From: Bacillota bacterium
Lineage (GTDB): Bacteria > Bacillota > Clostridia > Oscillospirales > Acutalibacteraceae
DNA length: 13,371 nt
Assembly (NCBI GenBank): GCA_023417635.1
Contig: JAEZFF010000064.1
Coordinates: 1 to 13,371 of the forward strand
Reading direction: 5' to 3'
Both the position numbers and the translations under genes were made by a program. Under the pieces are notes generated by a model that saw only the letters and a program-made list of their open reading frames with translations, did not search any database and was not told the DNA's origin. Position 1 is the stretch's first letter, and every line of letters starts with the position of its first letter. Positions 7,236 through 13,371 of the stretch are shown here, in pieces.

Positions 7236-7499
7236 TTATTCGGCAAAGCCGGATTTTACGAGGTCGACCAAACTGTCGACAGCTTCGGTTTCATCGGAGC
7301 CATCCGCAATAATTTTGATGGTTGTGCCGCCAACAATTCCGAGGGAAAGCACACCAAGCAAGCTTTTTGCATTTACGCGGCGCTCTTCTTTTTCCACCCA
7401 GATGGATGACTTGTATTCATTTGCTTTCTGAATAAAGAATGTTGCCGGGCGGGCATGAAGCCCAACCTGATTCTGTACCAGTACTTCTTTTACGTACAT
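7236..7499 (-). CDS. HPr family phosphocarrier protein
   Basis: A small cytoplasmic protein (87 residues, normal length). GLHARPA places the phosphorylated histidine at H15 with R17 beside it. NAKSLLGVLSLG places the regulatory serine at S46, the site phosphorylated by HPr kinase in Firmicutes. It therefore has both PTS phosphotransfer and catabolite-control residues, unlike Crh, which lacks the histidine. The segment after S46 (LLGVLSLGIVGGTTIKI) differs from the usual IMGVMSLG, so it may be a second HPr paralogue rather than the main ptsH; the sequence does not decide this. The ATG has AGGAG (7510-7514) upstream. It is a single-gene unit with its own promoter and terminator. Confidence 0.95.
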   Translation of the reverse strand: MYVKEVLVQNQVGLHARPATFFIQKANEYKSSIWVEKEERRVNAKSLLGVLSLGIVGGTTIKIIADGSDETEAVDSLVDLVKSGFAE

Positions 7500-7567
7500 G
7501 ATTATTTCACTCCTAACAAAATCAAAGCCGTATACATACTACGGATAATCATCAAGGCATTAAGCAC

Positions 7568-7595
7568 ATTATATCACTTTTGGACTTGCCGTCAA
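7568..7595 (-). promoter_or_regulatory. Promoter of the HPr gene
   Basis: Minus strand TTGACG (7590-7595) and a perfect TATAAT (7568-7573) are separated by 16 bases, with a TGn extension just before the -10 box. The leader would be about 60 bases. No cre-like or other operator is clearly recognisable in the rest of the 7500-7719 gap. Confidence 0.8.
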
Positions 7596-7620
7596 GAAAT
7601 GTCGTAAAATTTGGATTGAT

Positions 7621-7652
7621 AAACGAAACGGGGCCTGTTTAGGAACCGTTTC
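7621..7652 (-). terminator. Possible terminator downstream of trmD
   Basis: Minus strand GAAACGG and CCGTTTC (7646-7652 and 7625-7631) form a 7-bp stem with a further CCT/AGG pairing inside. It is followed by GTTTATC, a weak T run. It lies about 70 bases past the trmD stop and upstream of the HPr promoter. Confidence 0.5.
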
Positions 7653-7719
7653 TTTGTGCAACTTGATAATATTGTTGAAAACTTTTGGTTTCTCTGACTA
7701 TGATATGTCATTCAGCGAA

Positions 7720-8472
7720 TTATGTTTCCGCCTTTTCGGAGCCTGCATTTCGCAGCCTGCCCAAAAATTTTCGGTCTTCTTCCGTCAATTTGGCTGAAGC
7801 CAACAACTCGGGGCGTTTCTGAAAAGTGCACAGGAGCGCCTGCTCACGCCGCCATTTCCGCACGTTCTCATGGTGGCCGGTAAGAAGAACCGGCGGCACT
7901 TCGCGGCCGCGCCAGTTGGCGGGCCTTGTGTACTGCGGGTATTCCAGCAAAGAATTGTAATGGCTTTCAAGTTGAAAACACTCGTCATCCGCCAAAACGC
8001 CAGGAATCATGCGGCAGACCGCATCCGCCACAATCAGCGCGGGAAGCTCACCACCTGTTACAACATAATCGCCAGCGGAAATCTCTTCATCTGCATATGC
8101 GCTGATCACACGCTCGTCCACACCTTCATAGTGGCCGCAGAGTAATACAAGGCCATCCAGAGCCGAAAGCTCCTTTACGCGCTGCTGGGTTAGTGTTTTC
8201 CCCTGCGGCGAAAGAAAGACGGTGTGGGGCTTGTACCCAAGGTGACGAATCAGGTCATCCATGCACAGGGCGATTGGCTCAGCCATCATCAGCATCCCCA
8301 TGCCGCCGCCGAAAGGAGAATCATCTACACGCTGATGCTTATCGAAAGCAAAGTCGCGTATCTGGTGGCAGCAAACCTGCACAGCGCCTTTTCGCCTTGC
8401 GCGCCCGATAATACTCTCAGCCATCACGGTTTCGCACATTTCCGGAAAAAGAGTCAGCAAGTCAATCCTCAT
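7720..8472 (-). CDS. trmD: tRNA (guanine(37)-N(1))-methyltransferase
   Basis: Methylates G37 next to the anticodon, preventing +1 frameshifting. It is a homodimeric SPOUT enzyme with a trefoil knot. The 250 residues begin MRIDLLTLFPEM and include FGGGMGMLM (54-62), LCGHYEGVDERV (111-122), the SAM-binding knot ISAGDYVVTGGELPALIVAD (131-150) and SLLEYPQYTRP (174-184), all diagnostic. The ATG at 8470-8472 is preferred over an in-frame TTG two codons upstream because it gives the standard N terminus and a better distance (10 bases) from AAGGGG. It overlaps the end of rimM by 11 bases, so the two are translationally linked. Confidence 0.97.
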   Translation of the reverse strand: MRIDLLTLFPEMCETVMAESIIGRARRKGAVQVCCHQIRDFAFDKHQRVDDSPFGGGMGMLMMAEPIALCMDDLIRHLGYKPHTVFLSPQGKTLTQQRVKELSALDGLVLLCGHYEGVDERVISAYADEEISAGDYVVTGGELPALIVADAVCRMIPGVLADDECFQLESHYNSLLEYPQYTRPANWRGREVPPVLLTGHHENVRKWRREQALLCTFQKRPELLASAKLTEEDRKFLGRLRNAGSEKAET

Positions 8473-8977
8473 CGTCAAAAATCCCCTTAATCGGCCGAAT
8501 CAGCATCTTGCCTTTTTTCAGGTCAATTTCCTGTACCATGGAATCGACTGCCGGAAGCAGATAATTTTTTTTGCCAAGCGATGTAATCTGGTAAACGTCA
8601 TTAGCACCCGTTCGCATAACCTCCGTCAGTGAACCGTAATAAACGAAGGAATCCGCATCATAAACTTCAAGGCCGATAAGATCTTCCACAAAATAACGCC
8701 CATCCGGTATTTTAGCGTCCGCCCGCTTCAGGTAAAGGATCTTCCCACGGTAAGTGTCTGCCTTTTCTATGCTGTCAATTCCTTCGAACTGAACAAGGAG
8801 CTGTTTTTTCTGCACCCGTGACAAAAGGACTTTCAGAGGCACACTTCCATGCCCCAGGTACAGAGTATGGAACTGCTTCAAAAACTCAGCGGAATCGCAC
8901 CACGGGTCAACGCGAAGTTCACCGCGCACGCCATGCGTGCCAACGATTTTCCCCGCTTCCAGGAACTCTTTCAACAT
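8462..8977 (-). CDS. rimM: 16S rRNA processing / 30S maturation factor
   Basis: A 30S assembly factor that binds ribosomal protein S19 and helps the 3' domain of 16S rRNA mature. The 171 residues begin MLKEFLEAGKIVGTHGVRGELRV, the standard RimM N-terminal barrel, and continue to a PRC-barrel half (GRYFVEDLIGLEVYDADS onward, ending in IKGIFDDED). The ATG at 8975-8977 follows a perfect AGGAGG (8985-8990) at 7 bases. It overlaps trmD, the usual partner. The usual upstream neighbours rpsP and khpA are absent; folT precedes it here, separated by a GC-rich hairpin. Confidence 0.96.
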   Translation of the reverse strand: MLKEFLEAGKIVGTHGVRGELRVDPWCDSAEFLKQFHTLYLGHGSVPLKVLLSRVQKKQLLVQFEGIDSIEKADTYRGKILYLKRADAKIPDGRYFVEDLIGLEVYDADSFVYYGSLTEVMRTGANDVYQITSLGKKNYLLPAVDSMVQEIDLKKGKMLIRPIKGIFDDED

Positions 8978-8995
8978 TAAATTTCCTCCTCATGC

Positions 8996-9032
8996 AAAAG
9001 CGGCCGCAGGCAGTTCAAAAGCCCGCGGCCGC
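8996..9032 (-). terminator. GC-rich hairpin between folT and rimM (partial terminator?)
   Basis: A 12-bp stem with one G-U pair (9021-9032 with 9000-9011, loop of nine) is followed on the minus strand by only four T. Both arms contain GCGGCCGC. It lies after the folT stop and ends about 20 bases before rimM, leaving no room for a rimM promoter. It may act as a leaky terminator or as an RNA-stability hairpin. Confidence 0.6.
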
Positions 9033-9048
9033 CGGGAATGCTCCGCTT

Positions 9049-9609
9049 TCAGCAGTTACGCTGCAGCTTTTGAGCAACACGGCTCTTTTCAAGAATTTTC
9101 AGCATACCAAACAGCATGGCAGCATCAATCGGTATCATTGCAAGATTTGTCGCAATACGTGCGGTAAATACCGCAAAAAACGCTTTGCCGTACAGAATCA
9201 TCAGCCAAAATGGATTTAGAAGCATATTAACGGCCAGCGTAACAAGCACCTTGGCTGCCACGGTACGCACCGGCTTGACCGCTTTGCGGTAAAGCACAAG
9301 CCCATACAAAAAACCGGAAACAAAGGCATCCAGCGTAAAGCCCGGAAAATACGGCCCGGTCGGCCGGATAAAGTACCCGAGCACGTCGCCCACTGCACCG
9401 ACAACACCGCCGACAACAGGCCCAAAAAGTGCCCCCGCCGCCGCAATCGGCAAAAAAGAAAAGCCAATTTTCAGCAGGTCGGAAACATTCACGGTAAACA
9501 GACCAAACACAAGTTTCAGTGCAAGGAGCATACCGCAGACGGCAACCGTACGGGCATTGCTCAGTTCCCGAACGGATAGGCGGATGGCATGGGTATTCTG
9601 CTTTTTCAA
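9049..9609 (-). CDS. folT: Folate-family ECF transporter S component
   Basis: The substrate-binding membrane subunit of an energy-coupling-factor vitamin transporter, which takes up folates with a shared EcfA-A'-T module encoded elsewhere. The 186 residues contain about five to six hydrophobic segments, beginning at about residue 20, 48, 62, 91, 120 and 150. Motifs typical of FolT are ELSNARTVAVCGMLLALKL, KIGFSFLPIAAAGALFGP (47-64) and PTGPYFPGFTLDAFVSG (83-99). The start is TTG at 9607-9609, with AAAGGGG (9618-9624) 8 bases upstream. The folate assignment is strongly supported by the tetrahydrofolate riboswitch in its leader. A promoter lies at 9810-9838. Confidence 0.93.
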   Translation of the reverse strand: MKKQNTHAIRLSVRELSNARTVAVCGMLLALKLVFGLFTVNVSDLLKIGFSFLPIAAAGALFGPVVGGVVGAVGDVLGYFIRPTGPYFPGFTLDAFVSGFLYGLVLYRKAVKPVRTVAAKVLVTLAVNMLLNPFWLMILYGKAFFAVFTARIATNLAMIPIDAAMLFGMLKILEKSRVAQKLQRNC

Positions 9610-9659
9610 AGGAAAGACCCCTTTCTGCAGCTGCGCTGCATAAGAGGCCCCACCTCAGA

Positions 9660-9789
9660 TATGCAGCAGCGGGATGCGGCCCCCGCACCGCAAAGCCGAA
9701 GCTTTTTTGTCCGCCCGACAACTCCCCGTCCGGGCGGCACTAGGTACCGGCGAAAAACCGGCACAGCGCGCGGAAACCTACTCTGCATA
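9660..9789 (-). promoter_or_regulatory. Tetrahydrofolate (THF) riboswitch in the folT leader
   Basis: The minus-strand leader carries the conserved blocks of the THF riboswitch class in order: GCAGAGUAGGU at the 5' side, GUGCC opening P3, GGACGGGGAGUUGU in the P3 loop, a P4 hairpin with a UUCG loop (AAAGC/GCUUU, 9692-9705), GCGGU, and GCCGCAUCCCGCUGC at the 3' side. P2 (GGUUUCCGCGC with GUGCGGGGGCC) pairs fully with wobbles; P3 is CCGCCCG/CGGGCGG (9711-9717 with 9731-9737). An extra hairpin (9744-9764) sits in the J2/3 region. No strong T run follows, so control is probably at translation: the ribosome site (9618-9624) lies about 40 bases downstream and can itself pair with CUUUC next to the start. 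Confidence 0.9.
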
Positions 9790-9809
9790 AAATTAAATTT
9801 ATATTGGGT

Positions 9810-9838
9810 ATTATAGCAAACCTTTTGCTTTTTTTCAA
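9810..9838 (-). promoter_or_regulatory. Promoter of the folT riboswitch transcript
   Basis: Minus strand TTGAAA (9833-9838) and a perfect TATAAT (9810-9815) are 17 bases apart, with a TG extension. The predicted start is near 9803, about 15 bases before the riboswitch aptamer. Confidence 0.85.
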
Positions 9839-9886
9839 GACAGATACACTGCAATTCTGCACATTCTCCAAAAACTCAGCAAAAAA

Positions 9887-12844
9887 TCAAGTTTCTTTGC
9901 CGACAAATTGGCTGTTATAGAGATCTGCGTAAAAGCCTCCTTTTTCAAGCAGTGACTGGTGTGTGCCGGTTTCAATAATGGAGCCGTGATTCATTACAAG
10001 AATCATTTTTGCGTCGCGTATCGTGGAAAGCCGATGTGCAATAACAAAATTTGTTCTGCCTTTCATCAGTGTGCCCATGGCTTTCTGAATCAGTACTTCT
10101 GTGCGCGTGTCAACGCTGCTGGTTGCTTCGTCAAGAATCAGCACGGCAGGGTCGGCAAGAATAGCGCGCGCAATAGTAAGCAGCTGCTTCTGACCTTGCG
10201 AAATATTGGAGGCTTCTTCGTTCAGTTCAGTGCTGTAGCCATCGGGCAGGCTGCGGATAAAGCGGTCGGCGCGGGCGGCTTTGGCTGCACGTACAATTTC
10301 TTCATCCGTGGCGTTTTCGCGCCCATAAGCGATGTTGTCGCGTATCGTGCCGTTAAAAAGCCAAGTGTCCTGAAGTACCATGCCAAACATACCGCGCAGG
10401 CTGCCACGGCGTATTTCCCGAATATCCACGCCATCAAATGTGAGGGAACCGCCGGTGATTTCATAAAAACGCATTAGCAGATTTACAAGCGTCGTTTTAC
10501 CTGCGCCCGTTGGGCCAACAAGGGCAATGGTGTCACCCTGACGGACTTTGATATTCATGTCTTCAATCAGCGGCACATCTTCGCTGTAGCGGAAACTCAC
10601 ATGGTCAAAGTTGATATTTCCTTTCGGGTCATGCAGCTCTATGGCATCCTCCACATCCGGAAGCTGTTCTTTTTCGTCCAGTGTTTCAAACACACGCTCT
10701 GCGCAGGCTACTGTGGACTGGATAATATTTGCGATATTCGCCGTCATAATAATCGGCTGTGAGAAAGATTTTGCATAGGAAACGAACGAAACAATATCGC
10801 CGAGGTTCAGCCAGCTTTTCGTTACATAGATACCACCGACAACCGCTATCAGAACATAACCAATATTGCCGATAAAGTTCATCATTGGCATCATGATGCT
10901 GGAAAGGAACTGGGCCTTCCAGCCTGACTCGTAAAGCTCGTCGTTCAAGCCGTGGAAAACGTGCACAGATTCTTTTTCGTGCCCAAACGCCTTCACGACA
11001 ACGTGACCGGTGAACATTTCCTCTGTATGGCCGCTGAGCGCGCCGAGGTATTTTTGCTGTGCGGAATAGTATTTCTGCGACCGCTTCGCGATAAAAATTG
11101 TTGTAAACAGATAAAGCGGAAGCGTTGCAAGAACAATCAGCGTCAAAACGAGGTTAATGGAAACCATCATCCAAATGTAGCCGATAATCTGGAACAGCGA
11201 AGTAATCATCTGTGTCAGGCTCTGCTGCAATGTGGATGAAATGGTATCAATATCATTCGTCATTCGGCTCAAGATATCGCCGTTTGCGTGCGAGTCATAA
11301 TAACTGAGCGGAAGCTTTGCCAGTTTTTCATCCATTTCACAGCGAAGAGTGGAAACCGTCTTCTGTGCCACGTCGGACATGATGAACTGCATGGCAAACA
11401 TGGAAAGCGCACTCAGGCCGAAAATGATGAGCAGCCATGAAAGCGTTCCGCCGATTTCGCCAAATGGAATAGAACCGCCGTATTTTCGTACATCGCTGAT
11501 GCCTTTATCGAGGTCTGCTTTTGAAATGTTCGGCATTTTTTTAGTGTACTCTTTGGGCAGGTTCGTAGTAAGGTTAAAAAGTTTTTGCGCTGCATCCGCT
11601 TTTTCGCCGTTTGTTTTGAGCGTTTTAATGTCTGGTACATTGGCAATGGCTTTCAGCGTGTCAAACTGTGCCTGCGTCAAGCCTGATTTGGTGAGCACTG
11701 CTTTAGGTACAGACTCCCGCACTTTTTCTTCCGTCTGCTTTTTCGCTTCGGCAAGTTTTTGCTGCATGGCAGGCTCCTGTTTTTTAAACTCGGCGTCTAC
11801 TGCAGCCTTTGCTTTTGTCTCTGCCTGCTTTTTCGCAGCGGCAAGCTGTGCCTTCACGGTGGACTCCTGCTTCGCAAACTGTGCGTCTACTGCAGCTTTG
11901 GCCTGTGTTTCCGCCTGTGTTTTGGCGGCGGCAAGCTGTGCGGGCCCCTGCTTTGCAAACTGCGCGTCTACCGCAGCTTTTGCCTGCGCTTCCGCCTGTG
12001 TTTTAGCGGCGGCAAGCTGTGCCTGTGCTGCAGGCTGCTGCTGTGCAAATTCAGCATCAACAGACGCTTTTGCCTGTGCTTCCGCTGCCGCTTTTTCAGC
12101 CGCAGTTTCCGGTGTTGACGGAAGAGAAGCAAATTTTTCATCCACAGCCTTTACAGCAGCCTCATATGCCTGCTGTTTCTCTGCAGCGAGTGTTTCGCTG
12201 AATTTCTGCGTTACGGCATCATCCGCCGCCTTTTTGGCTGCGGCATAAGCCTGCTGTTTCTTTGCGGCAAGCATTTCACTGAATTTTTGCGTTACAGCTC
12301 CGTCTGCCGCCTTTTCGGCTGCTGCATAAGCCTGCTGCTTCTTCGCGGCAAGCGTTTCTTCAAATCCTTTTGTTACGGCTCCATCCGCAGCCTTTTCAGC
12401 CGCCGCATAAGCCTGCTGCTTCTTTGCGGCAACTCCCTCCGCAAATTTCTGCTCAACAGCTGCATCTGCCTTTTTAACGGCTTCGCTGCTCCCGCTTTCC
12501 ATCTTGCTGAGCATTTCTTTGATAGGAGGTGTTAGCTTCCCCTGCAGCTTTTCGACCGAGCTGACCGTTGATTTTGCAATAAAACCATCCGTCAGTTGGT
12601 TCGTTGCGTCGCCAATGATTTTTGGAGCCTTCACGGTAAAAACCATGCTGGCTATGGCAAAACAAAAAACGACGGCCAGCTTTGGAGCCTGTGGCCTTAA
12701 ATACCGCAGCAGGCGGCGTGAAGTTTTCTTAAAATCTTTTGCTTTTTCGGCTGGGCCGCCACCCATAGGACCATGGCCGCCCATAGGGCCAAAGCCATGT
12801 TTTTGGTTTGCGCGGCCCGGGTTCTGCTTTCTGTTACTCTTCAT
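9887..12844 (-). CDS. Heterodimeric ABC exporter subunit with giant repeat-rich extracellular insertion
   Basis: A 985-residue half-transporter (permease plus ATPase) of the BmrD/TM288 type. A Gly/Met-rich cytoplasmic start (17-30) is followed by TM1 (about 53-75), an insertion of about 375 residues (about 88-460), then TM2 (465-490) and TM3-TM6 (to about 705). The ATPase has Walker A GPTGAGKTT (777-785), Q-loop VLQDTW (Q825), signature ISQGQ (881-885), Walker B LILDEATS with catalytic E906, and H-loop H937. The ISQGQ signature with an intact Walker B is what the catalytically competent half of these heterodimers shows. The ATG at 12842-12844 overlaps the partner's stop (ATGA), with AGGAGG 7 bases upstream (12852-12857). 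The core family has about 600 residues, so nearly all the excess is the insertion. The substrate is unknown; relatives export drugs and lipids. No clear terminator follows. Confidence 0.95.
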   Translation of the reverse strand: MKSNRKQNPGRANQKHGFGPMGGHGPMGGGPAEKAKDFKKTSRRLLRYLRPQAPKLAVVFCFAIASMVFTVKAPKIIGDATNQLTDGFIAKSTVSSVEKLQGKLTPPIKEMLSKMESGSSEAVKKADAAVEQKFAEGVAAKKQQAYAAAEKAADGAVTKGFEETLAAKKQQAYAAAEKAADGAVTQKFSEMLAAKKQQAYAAAKKAADDAVTQKFSETLAAEKQQAYEAAVKAVDEKFASLPSTPETAAEKAAAEAQAKASVDAEFAQQQPAAQAQLAAAKTQAEAQAKAAVDAQFAKQGPAQLAAAKTQAETQAKAAVDAQFAKQESTVKAQLAAAKKQAETKAKAAVDAEFKKQEPAMQQKLAEAKKQTEEKVRESVPKAVLTKSGLTQAQFDTLKAIANVPDIKTLKTNGEKADAAQKLFNLTTNLPKEYTKKMPNISKADLDKGISDVRKYGGSIPFGEIGGTLSWLLIIFGLSALSMFAMQFIMSDVAQKTVSTLRCEMDEKLAKLPLSYYDSHANGDILSRMTNDIDTISSTLQQSLTQMITSLFQIIGYIWMMVSINLVLTLIVLATLPLYLFTTIFIAKRSQKYYSAQQKYLGALSGHTEEMFTGHVVVKAFGHEKESVHVFHGLNDELYESGWKAQFLSSIMMPMMNFIGNIGYVLIAVVGGIYVTKSWLNLGDIVSFVSYAKSFSQPIIMTANIANIIQSTVACAERVFETLDEKEQLPDVEDAIELHDPKGNINFDHVSFRYSEDVPLIEDMNIKVRQGDTIALVGPTGAGKTTLVNLLMRFYEITGGSLTFDGVDIREIRRGSLRGMFGMVLQDTWLFNGTIRDNIAYGRENATDEEIVRAAKAARADRFIRSLPDGYSTELNEEASNISQGQKQLLTIARAILADPAVLILDEATSSVDTRTEVLIQKAMGTLMKGRTNFVIAHRLSTIRDAKMILVMNHGSIIETGTHQSLLEKGGFYADLYNSQFVGKET
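11735..12085 (-). repeat. Type B protein repeats: four 27-30-residue units
   Basis: Residues 254-283, 284-310, 311-340 and 341-370 of the ABC subunit repeat the pattern AEtQAKAAVDAqFAKQ followed by AQLAAAKKQ. Unit two lacks three residues. The composition is Ala, Lys, Gln and Glu with no Cys, Trp or Gly-rich turns, as expected of long amphipathic helices. The DNA of the units is similar but has many synonymous changes. Confidence 0.88.
12137..12460 (-). repeat. Type A protein repeats: four 27-residue units
   Basis: Residues 129-155, 156-182, 183-209 and 210-236 of the ABC subunit are four in-register 27-residue (81-base) units. Each has AV-x-QKF at its start and AAKKQQAYAAAEKAADG at its end, with small changes. 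Units one to three are the closest; unit four is more divergent (AAEKQQAYEAAVKAVDE). It is separated from the type B repeats by a short linker with prolines (LPSTPE). Confidence 0.9.
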
Positions 12845-13371
12845 GCCATTTCCTCCTGTGACAACTGCGACGAAACAATCTCACGGTAAACTTCACAGGT
12901 GTTAAGCAATTCCCGGTGCGTGCCGATTCCGGCAACCATGCCGTCATCCAGCACAATAATGCGGTCTGCACTCATCACGCTGCTGACGCGCTGGGCTACA
13001 AGAATCACTGTCGCGTCCCCGGTTTCTTTTTTCAAGGCTTCACGCAGTTTTGCATCCGTCTTAAAGTCCAGCGCAGAAAAGCTGTCGTCAAACACATAGA
13101 TTTCCGGCCGGCGAACCAGTGCCCTCGCAATGGAAAGACGCTGTTTCTGCCCTCCGGAGAGGTTCAGCCCTCCCTCGGAAAGCATGGTTTCGCATCCTTC
13201 CTCCATACCGGAAATAAACTCTTCCGCCTGTGCGGTCTGCACAGCATTGTGAATTTCTTCACCTGAAGCTTCCGGGTTGCCATAACGCAGGTTGTCGGAA
13301 ATTGTTCCAGTAAAAAGCACAGCCTTCTGCGGCACAAAGCCAATCTTCGCCCGCAGCTTCTCCTGCTGAAT
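12841..13371 (-). CDS. Heterodimeric ABC exporter partner subunit, C-terminal part (cut by right edge)
   Basis: The C-terminal 176 residues of an ABC exporter ATPase; the reading frame is open to the edge (IQQEKLRARIGFVPQKAVLF contains the Q-loop). It has a canonical signature LSGGQKQRLSIARAL but a degenerate catalytic site: Walker B ends YVFDDSFSALD (Asp instead of the catalytic Glu) and the H-loop reads ILVAQRVSSV (Gln instead of His). This is the pattern of TM287/BmrC-type subunits, which form the inactive nucleotide site in heterodimers, so the two genes form a matched pair. Its stop overlaps the next gene's start (ATGA). Membrane domain and Walker A lie outside the window. Confidence 0.94.
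   Translation of the reverse strand: MQQEKLRAKIGFVPQKAVLFTGTISDNLRYGNPEASGEEIHNAVQTAQAEEFISGMEEGCETMLSEGGLNLSGGQKQRLSIARALVRRPEIYVFDDSFSALDFKTDAKLREALKKETGDATVILVAQRVSSVMSADRIIVLDDGMVAGIGTHRELLNTCEVYREIVSSQLSQEEMA

Noticed and set aside
8473..8478. TTG start of trmD two codons upstream
   Set aside because: It is too close to the AAGGGG site and does not match the conserved MRID N terminus of TrmD.
9227..9721. A 164-codon minus-strand frame overlapping folT and its leader
   Set aside because: It runs through the THF riboswitch and is out of frame with the recognisable FolT protein; the Cys/Arg-rich product has no family features.
11349..12248. A 299-codon open frame on the plus strand rich in Ala, Ser and Cys
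   Set aside because: It is the antisense of the ABC insertion repeats; the Ala/Lys/Gln codons of the real gene keep this strand free of stops.
11735..12460. Regular repeats that could suggest a CRISPR array
   Set aside because: The units are contiguous, have no unique spacers, stay in one reading frame and encode similar protein segments.

Overview
The window looks like chromosomal DNA of a low-to-mid GC Firmicute, most likely a member of the Clostridia near Oscillospiraceae/Ruminococcaceae. The evidence is Clostridia-type housekeeping genes, AGGAGG-type ribosome binding sites, frequent TTG/GTG starts, sigma-A-like promoters, a THF-riboswitch-controlled folate ECF gene and a BmrCD/TM287-288-type heterodimeric ABC exporter. 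The genus cannot be fixed from the sequence. Almost every gene is on the minus strand; the exception is a DUF3810 gene at 1976-3076.

Layout from left to right: 5' part of valS (minus, runs off the left edge) with its own promoter; a LURP-one/tubby-like gene (minus); a divergent DUF3810 membrane metalloprotease-like gene (plus); an overlapping minus operon rsmD-coaD-coiled-coil protein with a strong promoter and an intrinsic terminator; uvrC preceded by a GNAT acetyltransferase gene (minus pair); a monocistronic HPr gene with clear promoter and terminator; trmD and rimM (minus, overlapping); folT (folate ECF S component) with promoter and a tetrahydrofolate riboswitch; and the two subunits of a heterodimeric ABC exporter (minus, ATGA overlap), the upstream one cut by the right edge.

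Most of the window is ordinary core metabolism: translation (valS, rimM, trmD, rsmD), CoA synthesis (coaD), DNA repair (uvrC), carbon/PTS control (HPr) and folate uptake (folT). Two things stand out. First, the complete ABC subunit (985 residues, against about 600 for the core family) carries an insertion of about 375 residues between TM1 and TM2, predicted to lie outside the cell. It is made mostly of two families of alanine/lysine/glutamine-rich tandem repeats (four 27-residue units, then four 27-30-residue units). Second, the folT leader is a convincing THF riboswitch whose J2/3 joining region holds an extra 7-bp hairpin, and whose 3' P1 strand has two identical competing partners, suggesting how the switch might work.
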